This document shows, piece after piece, positions 16,894 through 24,328 of a DNA stretch of 44,076 nucleotides. The DNA lies in contig SCSF01000098.1 of assembly GCA_004298435.1 (NCBI GenBank), positions 1 through 44,076 of the forward strand, given 5' to 3'. The notes beneath the pieces are model-generated. The model was given only the letters and a program-made list of their open reading frames with translations, ran no database searches and was not told the DNA's origin. Positions within the stretch are counted from its first letter, which is position 1; each line of letters starts with the position of its first letter. The stretch is from Beijerinckiaceae bacterium (lineage in GTDB: Bacteria; Pseudomonadota; Alphaproteobacteria; Rhizobiales; Beijerinckiaceae). The position numbers were made by a program, and so were the translations under genes.

Positions 16894-18168
16894 ATGAAAT
16901 TTGTTCTCATAGCAAATGGTCTCACCAATCATGGGGAACACAGCTACCGTTTGGTTCACGAGGTTCTCGGCGCGCTCAACCGCCGCGGCATAGAGGGCCG
17001 AGCTTATGCAGCCATGTCTCTCGATCCGGCGATCGTCGGCGAAGGGATCGCGATCCCCCACTTCAAACATTCGCTTTATGACCACATCGGTACGCCACCG
17101 CTCACGGGGTTTTCCGCACAGATCGAGCAATGGCGGAACGGCGGCAGCATCCTCAGCAGGCCCGACGAATATCTGACATGGCGTTTCCTCAATCGATCGT
17201 TCTGCCGCGACCTCAACACCTTGCCGGCGGATGACACGTCGAGCAATCGCCTTCTGGTGATTACGGCCATCTGCCAGAATCAAATATCCGGACTCGCGGA
17301 TTTTATGAGAAGCCGGCCACGCGGCTCATTGCCGAACGTCGTCTGCCAGCTCATGTTCCCGCCGCATTGGACGCCCTGGGAAACGCCCGCCAAATACGCG
17401 GATCGCTATTATCGGGAGGCGCTGCAAAAAGCTGCGCCACTGATAGGAGACAAGCTTTTCTTCACGACCGAGAATGAACCGATCGCGCAAATCTATCTTG
17501 AGCGATATGGAATAGAGACAAAGATACTGCCGGTTCCTTTCGCCCGCACACGGCCTCCCCGCTTGAGCCAGAAGACGGTTCGCCTGGGATTTTTCGGCTA
17601 TTCAAAAAGCGAAAAAGGCTTTCACCTGTTGCCGGACGTGGCTGATCTGTGCCGCAGCGCGGGACTGGATGTCGAATTCGACATTCAAATACAGCACTCG
17701 CGATGGGAACCTGTAACGATCGCGGCCGAAGAAAAGCTGCGCGGCATGCCCAATGTCAGACTGATCGAAGGCGCGTTAAACTCCGACGATTATACGGCAG
17801 CGACCGACAGAGCCGATGTCATTTTACTTCCTTACGATCCTGTGCTGTTCGGCATGCGGGGATCGGGCCTCTTTACAGAGTCCGTTGCGGCAGGACGCCC
17901 CATCATTGCTTCATCCGGCACCTTCGCAGGTGAAAGCATTTTGCGAGGTGAGGCACAGGGCGAAACCTTCCGGCCCCATGATGCGCAGCAGCTTTTCGCT
18001 GCGATCGAGCGAATCCTTCCGCGACTTCCCGAAATCGTCGCGCGCGCACAGGCGCAGGCCGAATCCTTTGCCCGCCGGCACGACGGCGATGCCTATGTCG
18101 ATGCGCTGCTCGGACTGTTCAATGGCGCGTATGGCCACCCGCAAGAAATGGAAAACGAGAGACGCTGA
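16894..18168 (+). CDS. glycosyltransferase (GT-B fold)
   Basis: The 424 residues form a two-domain GT-B glycosyltransferase. The N-terminal domain opens with 'MKFVLIANGLTNHGEHSYRL'. The C-terminal Rossmann domain starts at 'VRLGFFGYSKSEKGFHLL' and carries 'NVRLIEGALNSDDYTAATDR', 'ADVILLPYDP' and 'GSGLFTESVAAGRPIIASSG', the last being the donor-nucleotide Glu region of GT4-like enzymes. Donor and acceptor sugars cannot be deduced. It lies 83 bases after the epimerase and before a second glycosyltransferase, so it probably builds a glycan containing the epimerised sugar. No transmembrane segment is seen, so it is cytoplasmic or peripheral. Confidence 0.85.
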   Translation: MKFVLIANGLTNHGEHSYRLVHEVLGALNRRGIEGRAYAAMSLDPAIVGEGIAIPHFKHSLYDHIGTPPLTGFSAQIEQWRNGGSILSRPDEYLTWRFLNRSFCRDLNTLPADDTSSNRLLVITAICQNQISGLADFMRSRPRGSLPNVVCQLMFPPHWTPWETPAKYADRYYREALQKAAPLIGDKLFFTTENEPIAQIYLERYGIETKILPVPFARTRPPRLSQKTVRLGFFGYSKSEKGFHLLPDVADLCRSAGLDVEFDIQIQHSRWEPVTIAAEEKLRGMPNVRLIEGALNSDDYTAATDRADVILLPYDPVLFGMRGSGLFTESVAAGRPIIASSGTFAGESILRGEAQGETFRPHDAQQLFAAIERILPRLPEIVARAQAQAESFARRHDGDAYVDALLGLFNGAYGHPQEMENERR

Positions 18169-18264
18169 CCGGGTTTGCGGCCATGCCTCATAATAATTTG
18201 TTTGAATAAAGCGCGTATGAGTCCTGCCACGGTCGAGCTGCCGGCCGCTATACGAAGAAAAGAA

Positions 18265-19245
18265 ATGCAAATCGCGCTGATCGATCACTCGTATCACGAG
18301 ACGACCAAATCGACCTGTTTCTTTTCCGATATTCTCGAAGAGATCGGGAACGTCCGGCGCTTCTATGACGATTCCTGGTGCGGCGGACCGGAAAGCTGGA
18401 AAGCTGAGTTCGATGAAACTGCCTATGATCTGATCGTGGTATGGCAAGTCCATAAGGCTTTTTCAGCCCTGTCCGGCAAGCATGAGAATGTCGTATTCGT
18501 CCCCATGTACGACGCTATGCTCGATAGCTCCCGCTTTTACTGGAATAGATCCTTCAACACAGCGAAGTGTCTGGCGTTCTCGCGCAAATTGCATGAGGAA
18601 GTCACGCGCCGGGGCGCGACAAGCCGCTATTTCAGGTATTTTCCGGATCCAGCGAGATACCGCTCCGTTACCGATTTCAGCGAAATACGCCCGTTCTTCT
18701 GGTATCGCTCGAAAGATATCGCCCCGGATCTCGTCGCCAAATTATGTTCAGCGACCCCGATTGCGAATCTTGCAATCCATAATGCTCCCGATCCCGGACA
18801 ACCTCTCCTGCCCGCGCCGCGCTTCCCGCCGAATGTCTCGCACATCGAGATTTCAACATGGTCCGCGGATGTGCTGGCCTATCGCGAGGCTCTGCTTAAG
18901 AGCAATGTCTTCTTCAGCCCGCGCATGCGCGAAGGCATCGGCATGGCCTTTCTCGAGGCGATGGCGTCTGGTCTTTGTGTTGTCGCGCCCGACTTTCCGA
19001 CGATGAACGAATATATCGCTAATGGGACCAACGGCATTCTCTATTCACTCGACCAAACATCCCCGCTCGATTTCTCTCGCGCGCAAGACATGGGAGCCAG
19101 GGCGCGCGAGACGGTAGAACGCGGATTTGCCGATTGGCAGAGCAGCCTCGCGGATTTGAAGGAGTTTCTGGTGACTCCGATGCCACGTTCAGAGAGCCCC
19201 GGCCATCGTGGCATGTTCCGCCTACGTCAGAGATTTCGGTTGTAG
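18265..19245 (+). CDS. glycosyltransferase, GT4-like
   Basis: The ATG at 18265 is preferred (GAAGAAAAGAA upstream) and gives 326 residues beginning MQIALIDHSYHETTKSTCFF. The recognisable part is C-terminal: 'REGIGMAFLEAMASGLCVVA' followed by 'PDFPTMNEYIANGTNGILYS', the donor-binding E-x7-E region of GT4 transferases. The N-terminal domain is short and unusual, with 'STCFFSDILEEIGNVRRFYD', so the acceptor could be atypical. It follows the previous transferase by about 95 bases. Repeat copy 3 separates it from the sulfotransferase gene, which may nevertheless act on the same glycan. Confidence 0.8.
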   Translation: MQIALIDHSYHETTKSTCFFSDILEEIGNVRRFYDDSWCGGPESWKAEFDETAYDLIVVWQVHKAFSALSGKHENVVFVPMYDAMLDSSRFYWNRSFNTAKCLAFSRKLHEEVTRRGATSRYFRYFPDPARYRSVTDFSEIRPFFWYRSKDIAPDLVAKLCSATPIANLAIHNAPDPGQPLLPAPRFPPNVSHIEISTWSADVLAYREALLKSNVFFSPRMREGIGMAFLEAMASGLCVVAPDFPTMNEYIANGTNGILYSLDQTSPLDFSRAQDMGARARETVERGFADWQSSLADLKEFLVTPMPRSESPGHRGMFRLRQRFRL

Positions 19246-19344
19246 CCGGCTGAGGTTACCGGCCACTCGCTTCTTTTTGCTGCAATGGGTCCATCAAATC
19301 TTTTCATCGCGCATTGCAGGTGCTTAAATCATTCGATTATCTGT

Positions 19345-19443
19345 AGCATCTCATGCGAAGTGACTTCTCGTTCGCCTGAAGAAGACGCCCCGAGCAACCG
19401 GGCAGAGTCGCGGTTCCCATTTCAACAGAACCAAAACGGCTCT
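19345..19443 (+). repeat. dispersed two-part palindromic repeat, copy 3 (diverged, full)
   Basis: Part A is read as ATGCGAAGTGACTTCTCG, then TTCGCCTGAAGAAGACGCC. Part B is GAGTCGCGGTTC...AGAACCAAAACGGCTCT. Order and spacing match copies 1 and 4. It occupies most of the 237 bases between the second glycosyltransferase and the sulfotransferase gene. Confidence 0.6.
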
Positions 19444-19482
19444 TAACTCCTGCCCTTTGTTCTTTCTAAACATTCGAGTGCA

Positions 19483-20694
19483 ATGACAGATTTACCTTCA
19501 TTTCCGGGATTCATCTTCAAGGACCGCCCGTGGATGCGCGATATTATCATCCGCATCCTGAATAATGCTCCTGGCGCCTTGAAATATTGTTTGCCGGTCT
19601 TCCCGGGCGAACAAGGCACAAAGCCGAATGTTCTTCTTCAATCGCTCGCCCTCCATGCGCAAGGCGATCGGAACGGCGCGCGCACAGTGATCGAAGGGTT
19701 GTCGGGCAGTCGCGAGTTGAAGGTGCGCGCCCATCTGCTCCAAGCCTATTACGCTCTGACGGATCACGATTGGCGTCGCGCCCTGAAATGCACGAACGCC
19801 CTGAGTGATCTCGCGGCTCCCGATCTGTTCGGTCGGCACAGCGATCTGAAAGAGACCGTCATCCAATATCAGCAGCTTATTGAAAAAGCGGCTGGCGGCG
19901 ACCGACCGAGCCTTCATGCGTACAGGAAAATCCGCAGGGCTGGCCCGACGGCGCATATCGTCTCCTATCCGCGGTCAGGAAACACTTTCGTCATCGAATG
20001 TCTGAAATACATCTTTGACGCGCCGTCCTATTCGCGGTTCTTCGCCGACGCCAGATATTTCTCGAACACTTGTTATGACGGCGAAGATGCCGGCGTCGTG
20101 ATTATCAAGGATCACGTCTACCGGCCCGAATACGGCAAGGAAAAAGCAGTTGTCCTTGTGCGGGACGGACGCGACAGCATGGTCTCGCTTTTCCATTATA
20201 TTCTGTCGTCGCCCGAAGGACCGGAAATCATCGCTACAATGGCTTCATTCAGCGATTTCCTGATCTGGGCGTCGCGCTATTACCTCTTCGGCTTCTGGGC
20301 GGATAGCATTGCCCTCGCGATTGAGAGTCAGGAGGCAGGCGCACGGGTTCTCTTCTCGAAGTACGAGGATTTCCATAACAATCCGCAGGAGATCCTGCGG
20401 CTCGGCGAATACATCGCGCCCGACCATATCGTTCGCCGCGATGCCGCCGGCATGCTCGCCTGTGCCGCCTCCCTCAAGGAGAAATTGAAAGACGTGCCAG
20501 AATGGGGATTTTCCGGCTCCTCTTCGGCAAGAACTTTCTCTTCCTGGTCCGCCAACAGAGGCGGCTCCAACTGGCGCGACATTTTCGATGCAGACGCAAG
20601 GCGGACATTCCATGAATTGGGCGGAACCGAATTCCTGATCCGGTTCGGCTATGAAACGGATCCTGACTGGTGGCGGCAGGACCCGGTGGGATGA
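19483..20694 (+). CDS. sulfotransferase-domain protein with helical N-terminus
   Basis: The 403 residues fall into two parts. Residues 1-150 are helical, with a repeat-like pattern ('ALHAQGDRNGARTVIEGL', 'AYYALTDHDWRRALKCTNAL') resembling TPR units. From residue 158 a PAPS-dependent sulfotransferase begins: 'IVSYPRSGNTFVIECL' (161-169 is the 5'-phosphosulfate loop) and 'VVLVRDGRDSMVSLFHYIL' is the 3'-phosphate loop. 'FSKYEDFHNNPQEILRLGEY' and a late 'WRDIFDADARRTFHELGG' also fit the family. It would move sulfate from PAPS to a hydroxyl, here plausibly on the glycan made by the upstream transferases. The acceptor is not known. Confidence 0.82.
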   Translation: MTDLPSFPGFIFKDRPWMRDIIIRILNNAPGALKYCLPVFPGEQGTKPNVLLQSLALHAQGDRNGARTVIEGLSGSRELKVRAHLLQAYYALTDHDWRRALKCTNALSDLAAPDLFGRHSDLKETVIQYQQLIEKAAGGDRPSLHAYRKIRRAGPTAHIVSYPRSGNTFVIECLKYIFDAPSYSRFFADARYFSNTCYDGEDAGVVIIKDHVYRPEYGKEKAVVLVRDGRDSMVSLFHYILSSPEGPEIIATMASFSDFLIWASRYYLFGFWADSIALAIESQEAGARVLFSKYEDFHNNPQEILRLGEYIAPDHIVRRDAAGMLACAASLKEKLKDVPEWGFSGSSSARTFSSWSANRGGSNWRDIFDADARRTFHELGGTEFLIRFGYETDPDWWRQDPVG

Positions 20695-20852
20695 CCCTGT
20701 GCCCGATCTCGCAAAGAGGCCGCATCTTTCGTGCTTGGAAAGCCGTCGCAAATGTTCTAAACGTGCGCCACTCGGTGCCCCGCTCACGATCCCGGACAGG
20801 GCATCCGGCCCATCAGGCCATGCGCGTCAAGTCTTTGGCGCCCAAAGGCTTT

Positions 20853-20926
20853 TGGGGGATAGTTCAACGGTAGAACTGCGGACTCTGACTCCGTCAATCC
20901 TGGTTCGAATCCAGGTCCCCCAGCCA
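20853..20926 (+). tRNA. tRNA-Gln (anticodon CUG)
   Basis: The 74-nt gene folds as a cloverleaf: acceptor TGGGGGA/TCCCCCA, D arm AGTTCAACGGTAGAACT, anticodon arm GCGGA-CTCTGAC-TCCGT with CTG at 20885-20887, and T arm CCTGG-TTCGAAT-CCAGG. The discriminator is G and CCA is encoded. It decodes CAG. In organisms with GatCAB and no GlnRS this tRNA is charged with Glu and amidated; gatC, gatA and gatB are in this window. Confidence 0.97.
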
Positions 20927-21674
20927 GATCGGCAGCTTGTTTCGCCAAGCACCTGATATCATTAAAACTCTCTCGCGCCCCGCCGATTGGCTGAGGGCGT
21001 CGATCCATCGGCACGGCCCGTTCACCGCCCTGAAGCCGAGCCAGGAAAGGCAACATATACTTTCCGAGATTGTGAAGAGACTCGCACGGCAGGCAGCTTT
21101 ACGGGCTCCGAACGTCGCTTCGAAGCGCGTAGCAAGAGCCGAGACATCACAAGATGCTCGCTCAAAGGCTGCCATTCGCTCTGCGGCTTTCAGTTCGCCG
21201 AATGCGCGTAAAACATCGCCTCCTCACAAACACCGCAACTCAGAATCTACGATCCGAGTTCGTCAAGTGCGATGCCGATATCGACACAAAATGAAGCTGC
21301 GTCCCATCCAGCGGCAGCATGTCGGAGTGTCCGGCGCAATGCCATCCTGTTCGGCCAAGGCCGCGCCCTGGTTCGACAGTAACCGCCCACAGGCAGACGT
21401 TGGCTTGAGAAGCTAATTTGCTCCTAAGACTGCCGGCTTATGACGAGACTCACGGACAGATAAGGCGCGAGCTCCCACACGCAATGTAGCCCGGATCTGT
21501 CCGTGATGATGACGTGCCGCTTGTCCAATAGCGTCACGCCACCGCTTCCGCATCTGGATCACCGATTCCTGACGGAACCAACCCGGGACGGAATCACTTA
21601 ACGCCTTCATCGCAGTCACTGCCGACGCCTTTGAAAGGGGATGTCTGGCAGGCTGCAAAGCCAGAGAGAATGAC
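20927..21674. other. gene-free stretch after tRNA-Gln, with one long inverted repeat
   Basis: Open frames here (plus 20937-21416, minus 20894-21175, minus 21413-21676) show no family features, and one reads backwards through the tRNA. A perfect 11-bp inverted repeat, CACGGACAGAT (21451-21461) and ATCTGTCCGTG (21495-21505), encloses 33 bases and could be a transcript hairpin. No repeat of the tRNA 3' end was noticed that would mark an integration site. Confidence 0.4.
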
Positions 21675-21926
21675 ATGCTGTATGACAGTCTGAAAAAGGC
21701 CTACCGTGCCAGCACCCTTATCGCCGGGCTTATGGCTCTCGCACTGGTTGGAACAATCTCGATTGCGCCCATATCATCCGCGCATGCGCAGACCAGCACC
21801 TACCAGACCGCGCGTCATGTGTTTCCATGGGCTCAACAACAGCGGCCCGATTACTACACACCCGGCTACTACAGCGATGAGAACAGCTATTTCCATGATC
21901 ATCGCGGACAAGATCGCCATCAGTGA
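21675..21926 (+). CDS. small exported protein of unknown function
   Basis: The 83 residues begin with a basic segment and the hydrophobic stretch 'STLIAGLMALALVGTISIAP', ending with a likely signal-peptidase site at 'SSAHA|QTS'. The mature part is about 45 residues, rich in Tyr, His, Asp and Gln ('PDYYTPGYYSDENSYFHDHR'). GAGAGAATGAC precedes the ATG. A strong hairpin terminator follows, so it is probably its own transcript. It lies 300 bases upstream of a two-component pair; a small periplasmic accessory or target is possible, but nothing shows this directly. Confidence 0.65.
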   Translation: MLYDSLKKAYRASTLIAGLMALALVGTISIAPISSAHAQTSTYQTARHVFPWAQQQRPDYYTPGYYSDENSYFHDHRGQDRHQ

Positions 21927-21978
21927 CCGGACCGCAATAAGCGGCCAGACTTCTATAAATCAATCTTGACCGTTGCCA

Positions 21979-22012
21979 TTCTGCCCCCTGGCGTTAAAAC
22001 CAGGGGGCAGAA
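21979..22012 (+). terminator. strong hairpin terminator after the small exported protein
   Basis: TTCTGCCCCCTGG and CCAGGGGGCAGAA are perfect 13-bp arms around CGTTAAAA. There is no T tract after it, so termination may need help. The rest of 21927-22230, up to the response regulator start, shows no gene. Confidence 0.65.
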
Positions 22013-22230
22013 GACTATTGACTGCACCAATCGGATCGGCCTGAAATCGTCCGCGCCTTTGCTTCCAGCATCTTTGAATAGCTCTGCCTGGCAGCCGTTA
22101 TCCGGTTGCATCGATCAATATAAATTCGCAACGAACGCGTTTTCAGGCAGGGTTGCCTGAGCCGGAATTCATCACGCACCTCGCCGTTTCGCTCCGTCCG
22201 CGGCCGAACCTTGTGAAGAAAGTTGCGCGA

Positions 22231-22896
22231 ATGCGTGTCCTGCTTCTGGAAGATGATCCCATGATCGGCAAAGGGCTCTCGAAGGCCCTTGCCGCAGAAG
22301 GCATGCCGGTCGATTGGGTGCGCGATGGCGCAGATGCAGCGGCAGCTTTGGCTGACGGCGCCCACGCAATTGTACTTCTCGATCTTGGCCTGCCAAACGC
22401 CGACGGGCTGACTCTTTTGAAATCCGCACGCCAATCCGGTTTCAATGCGCCTGTTCTCATCATTACGGCGCGCGACACTCTGGATGACCGTGTGTCAGGG
22501 CTCGACCTCGGGGCGGACGATTACCTCGTCAAGCCATTCGAGCTACCGGAATTACTTGCGAGGATGCGCGCGGTGTTGCGTCGTCACCATGGGCGAGCGG
22601 TGTCCCGCGTCGTCTCTGGCGAGACGGAACTCGACATCGAAACGCACGAACTGTCGCATGGCGATGTTGTTCAGGTCTTGCCCGCTCGGGAATATGCCCT
22701 GATGCTGGCCCTCATGGAACGCCCTGGACGCATACTTTCGCGCGCGCAAATCGAAGAGCGCATTTACGGCTGGGGAGAAGAAGTCGAAAGCAACGCGATC
22801 GATGTGCTGATCCACTCGATCCGTCGAAAATTCGGCAAGGACGTGATCATAAATGTTCGCGGAGCCGGCTGGATATCACCAAAGTCCCGACCATGA
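22231..22896 (+). CDS. OmpR-family response regulator (QseB/PmrA-like)
   Basis: The start is taken at the ATG at 22231, where the receiver domain begins ('MRVLLLEDDPMIGKGLSKAL'), giving 221 residues. Acidic pair Glu8-Asp9-Asp10, phospho-acceptor Asp51 ('VLLDLGLP') and Lys101 ('DYLVKPFELPEL') are all present. The C-terminal winged helix has 'LPAREYALMLALMERPGRIL' and 'SNAIDVLIHSIRRKFG' with 'VRGAGW'. Sequence style is close to QseB/PmrA/TctD regulators. It overlaps the histidine kinase gene by four bases (ATGA), so they are translationally coupled. Targets are unknown; the convergent RND efflux operon is a candidate by position only. Confidence 0.92.
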   Translation: MRVLLLEDDPMIGKGLSKALAAEGMPVDWVRDGADAAAALADGAHAIVLLDLGLPNADGLTLLKSARQSGFNAPVLIITARDTLDDRVSGLDLGADDYLVKPFELPELLARMRAVLRRHHGRAVSRVVSGETELDIETHELSHGDVVQVLPAREYALMLALMERPGRILSRAQIEERIYGWGEEVESNAIDVLIHSIRRKFGKDVIINVRGAGWISPKSRP

Positions 22897-24230
22897 TTTC
22901 CCTGCGCCGTACAGCGCTCCTCTGGATGACGCTTCTTCTGACACTCGTCGGAACATCTGCGGCTCTCATCGCCTATCGTCTCGCAGATGATCAGGCTTCG
23001 GAATTCCTCGACAATGAATTGCGGCAAATCGCAATGAGCGCCGGCGAGGACTCGCTAAAGCATCTGATGCCGGCGCCAGTCGGCAAAGACCTCGACGACA
23101 AGTTTGCAGTGACAATCTGGGACAGCACCGGACGGATAATTCGCCAAACAATGCCGAACGTCCGGTTTCCTCGCCAATTGCCGCTGGGCTTCGTAGATCT
23201 TTCGGCGGCAGGACTTCAATGGCGCGTCTACACGGCGAGCAACGGTGAGCGAACCGTCCAGGTTGCGCAACTCGATACTGAACGAGAGGAACTGGCTCGC
23301 AATACGGCGATCGGAGTGGCGGCCCCTATTCTAATCGTCATTCCGCTTTCCTGGCTCGTCGTCGGCTGGGCCATGAGCCGAATGCTCGGACGGCTGGACA
23401 CGTTGGCGGAGGAACTGGCAAAGCGCAGCGCTTCCGCGGACGAGGCTATCTCGCTTGATGGAATACCGGCAGAGGTCGTTCCTCTTGTGAAGGGTATGAA
23501 TAACCTCATCGCGCGCCTGCGGGCCGCATTCGCCCAACAAAAGCAATTTCTGTCCGACGCCGCGCATGAATTGCGGACGCCACTGGCCGCGATCCAGATA
23601 CAGGCAGACGGACTCGCATCCGGGACGCCGGATACGGATGGCGAGCGTGGAGCGGCAATTACGGAAGGCGTTCGGCGCGCCAGCAGCCTGGTGAATCAAC
23701 TGTTGCGCCTGGCCCGGCTCGACGAGGCAGCACCCCGGCACGGGCACGAAGCCGTCGAGCTGGCGCCGCTCCTTCTGGAGTGTGTGGAAGATCATTTCCT
23801 TATCGCCAACCGGAAGGGTGTCGACATCGGCATGATCGAACAGCAGCCTGCGACGTGTCGCGGCGCGGCTACGGAGTTGCGTGTTCTCCTGGAAAACCTG
23901 ATTGATAACGCTGTTCGCTATACGCCACCGGGAGGAACGGTAGACGTCTCCTTGCGGCACGAAGGCAAGAGCGCCGTGATCGAGATTACCGACTCGGGCA
24001 TTGGTATCCCGCCCGGGGCTGAGAAGCGGATTTTCGACCGCTTCTTCCGCGCGGCGCCTGCCGATATCGAAGGAACTGGCCTCGGCCTGGCCATCGCGCG
24101 CCGGATAGCGGAACGCAATGGCATTTCGATTGCTATAGGAAACCGGACCGATGGCCGTCGGGGTGTGCGGGCGCGCATCGAACTGCCAACGGAGACTCCG
24201 ACGCCAATCGTTCAGTCGAAGCCCCAATAG
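22893..24230 (+). CDS. membrane sensor histidine kinase (QseC/PmrB-like)
   Basis: The 445 residues contain a first membrane helix at 8-28 ('LLWMTLLLTLVGTSAALIAY'), a periplasmic domain of about 110 residues, and a second helix near 140-160. HAMP-like and dimerisation regions follow, with the phospho-accepting His in 'FLSDAAHELRTPLAAI' (near residue 225). The ATPase boxes are 'LLENLIDNAVRYTPPGG', 'ITDSGIGIPPGAE' and 'GTGLGLAIARRIAERNG'. It would phosphorylate the overlapping upstream regulator. The periplasmic domain gives no hint of the ligand. Confidence 0.92.
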   Translation: MISLRRTALLWMTLLLTLVGTSAALIAYRLADDQASEFLDNELRQIAMSAGEDSLKHLMPAPVGKDLDDKFAVTIWDSTGRIIRQTMPNVRFPRQLPLGFVDLSAAGLQWRVYTASNGERTVQVAQLDTEREELARNTAIGVAAPILIVIPLSWLVVGWAMSRMLGRLDTLAEELAKRSASADEAISLDGIPAEVVPLVKGMNNLIARLRAAFAQQKQFLSDAAHELRTPLAAIQIQADGLASGTPDTDGERGAAITEGVRRASSLVNQLLRLARLDEAAPRHGHEAVELAPLLLECVEDHFLIANRKGVDIGMIEQQPATCRGAATELRVLLENLIDNAVRYTPPGGTVDVSLRHEGKSAVIEITDSGIGIPPGAEKRIFDRFFRAAPADIEGTGLGLAIARRIAERNGISIAIGNRTDGRRGVRARIELPTETPTPIVQSKPQ

Positions 24231-24245
24231 ATGCCTGACGCAAGG

Positions 24246-24277
24246 CGGCACGCTCCAAAATAATCAGGCGCGTGCCG
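24246..24277. terminator. candidate terminator between convergent transcripts
   Basis: CGGCACGC (24246-24253) and GCGTGCCG (24270-24277) can pair around 16 bases. It lies just after the histidine kinase stop, in the 98 bases between it and the convergent RND permease. No T tract is present, so this is tentative. Confidence 0.35.
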
Positions 24278-24328
24278 ACCTGAGCAGCATCGATCCGGCA
24301 ATGATGCGCCGGCCTTCGATCCGGTTTC

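Noticed and set aside
20894-21175. Reverse-strand frame ending in GDLDSNQD
   Set aside because: It runs backwards through tRNA-Gln. This peptide ending is the usual artefact of translating a tRNA on the wrong strand.
20937-21416. 159-residue plus-strand frame after the tRNA
   Set aside because: No family features, no clear ribosome-binding site and a composition typical of random GC-rich sequence.
20853-21674. Genomic-island boundary at tRNA-Gln
   Set aside because: The tRNA is intact, but no integrase gene and no second copy of its 3' end were noticed in the window.
21413-21676. 87-residue reverse-strand frame
   Set aside because: It overlaps the start of the small exported protein and covers an inverted repeat; no recognisable protein pattern.
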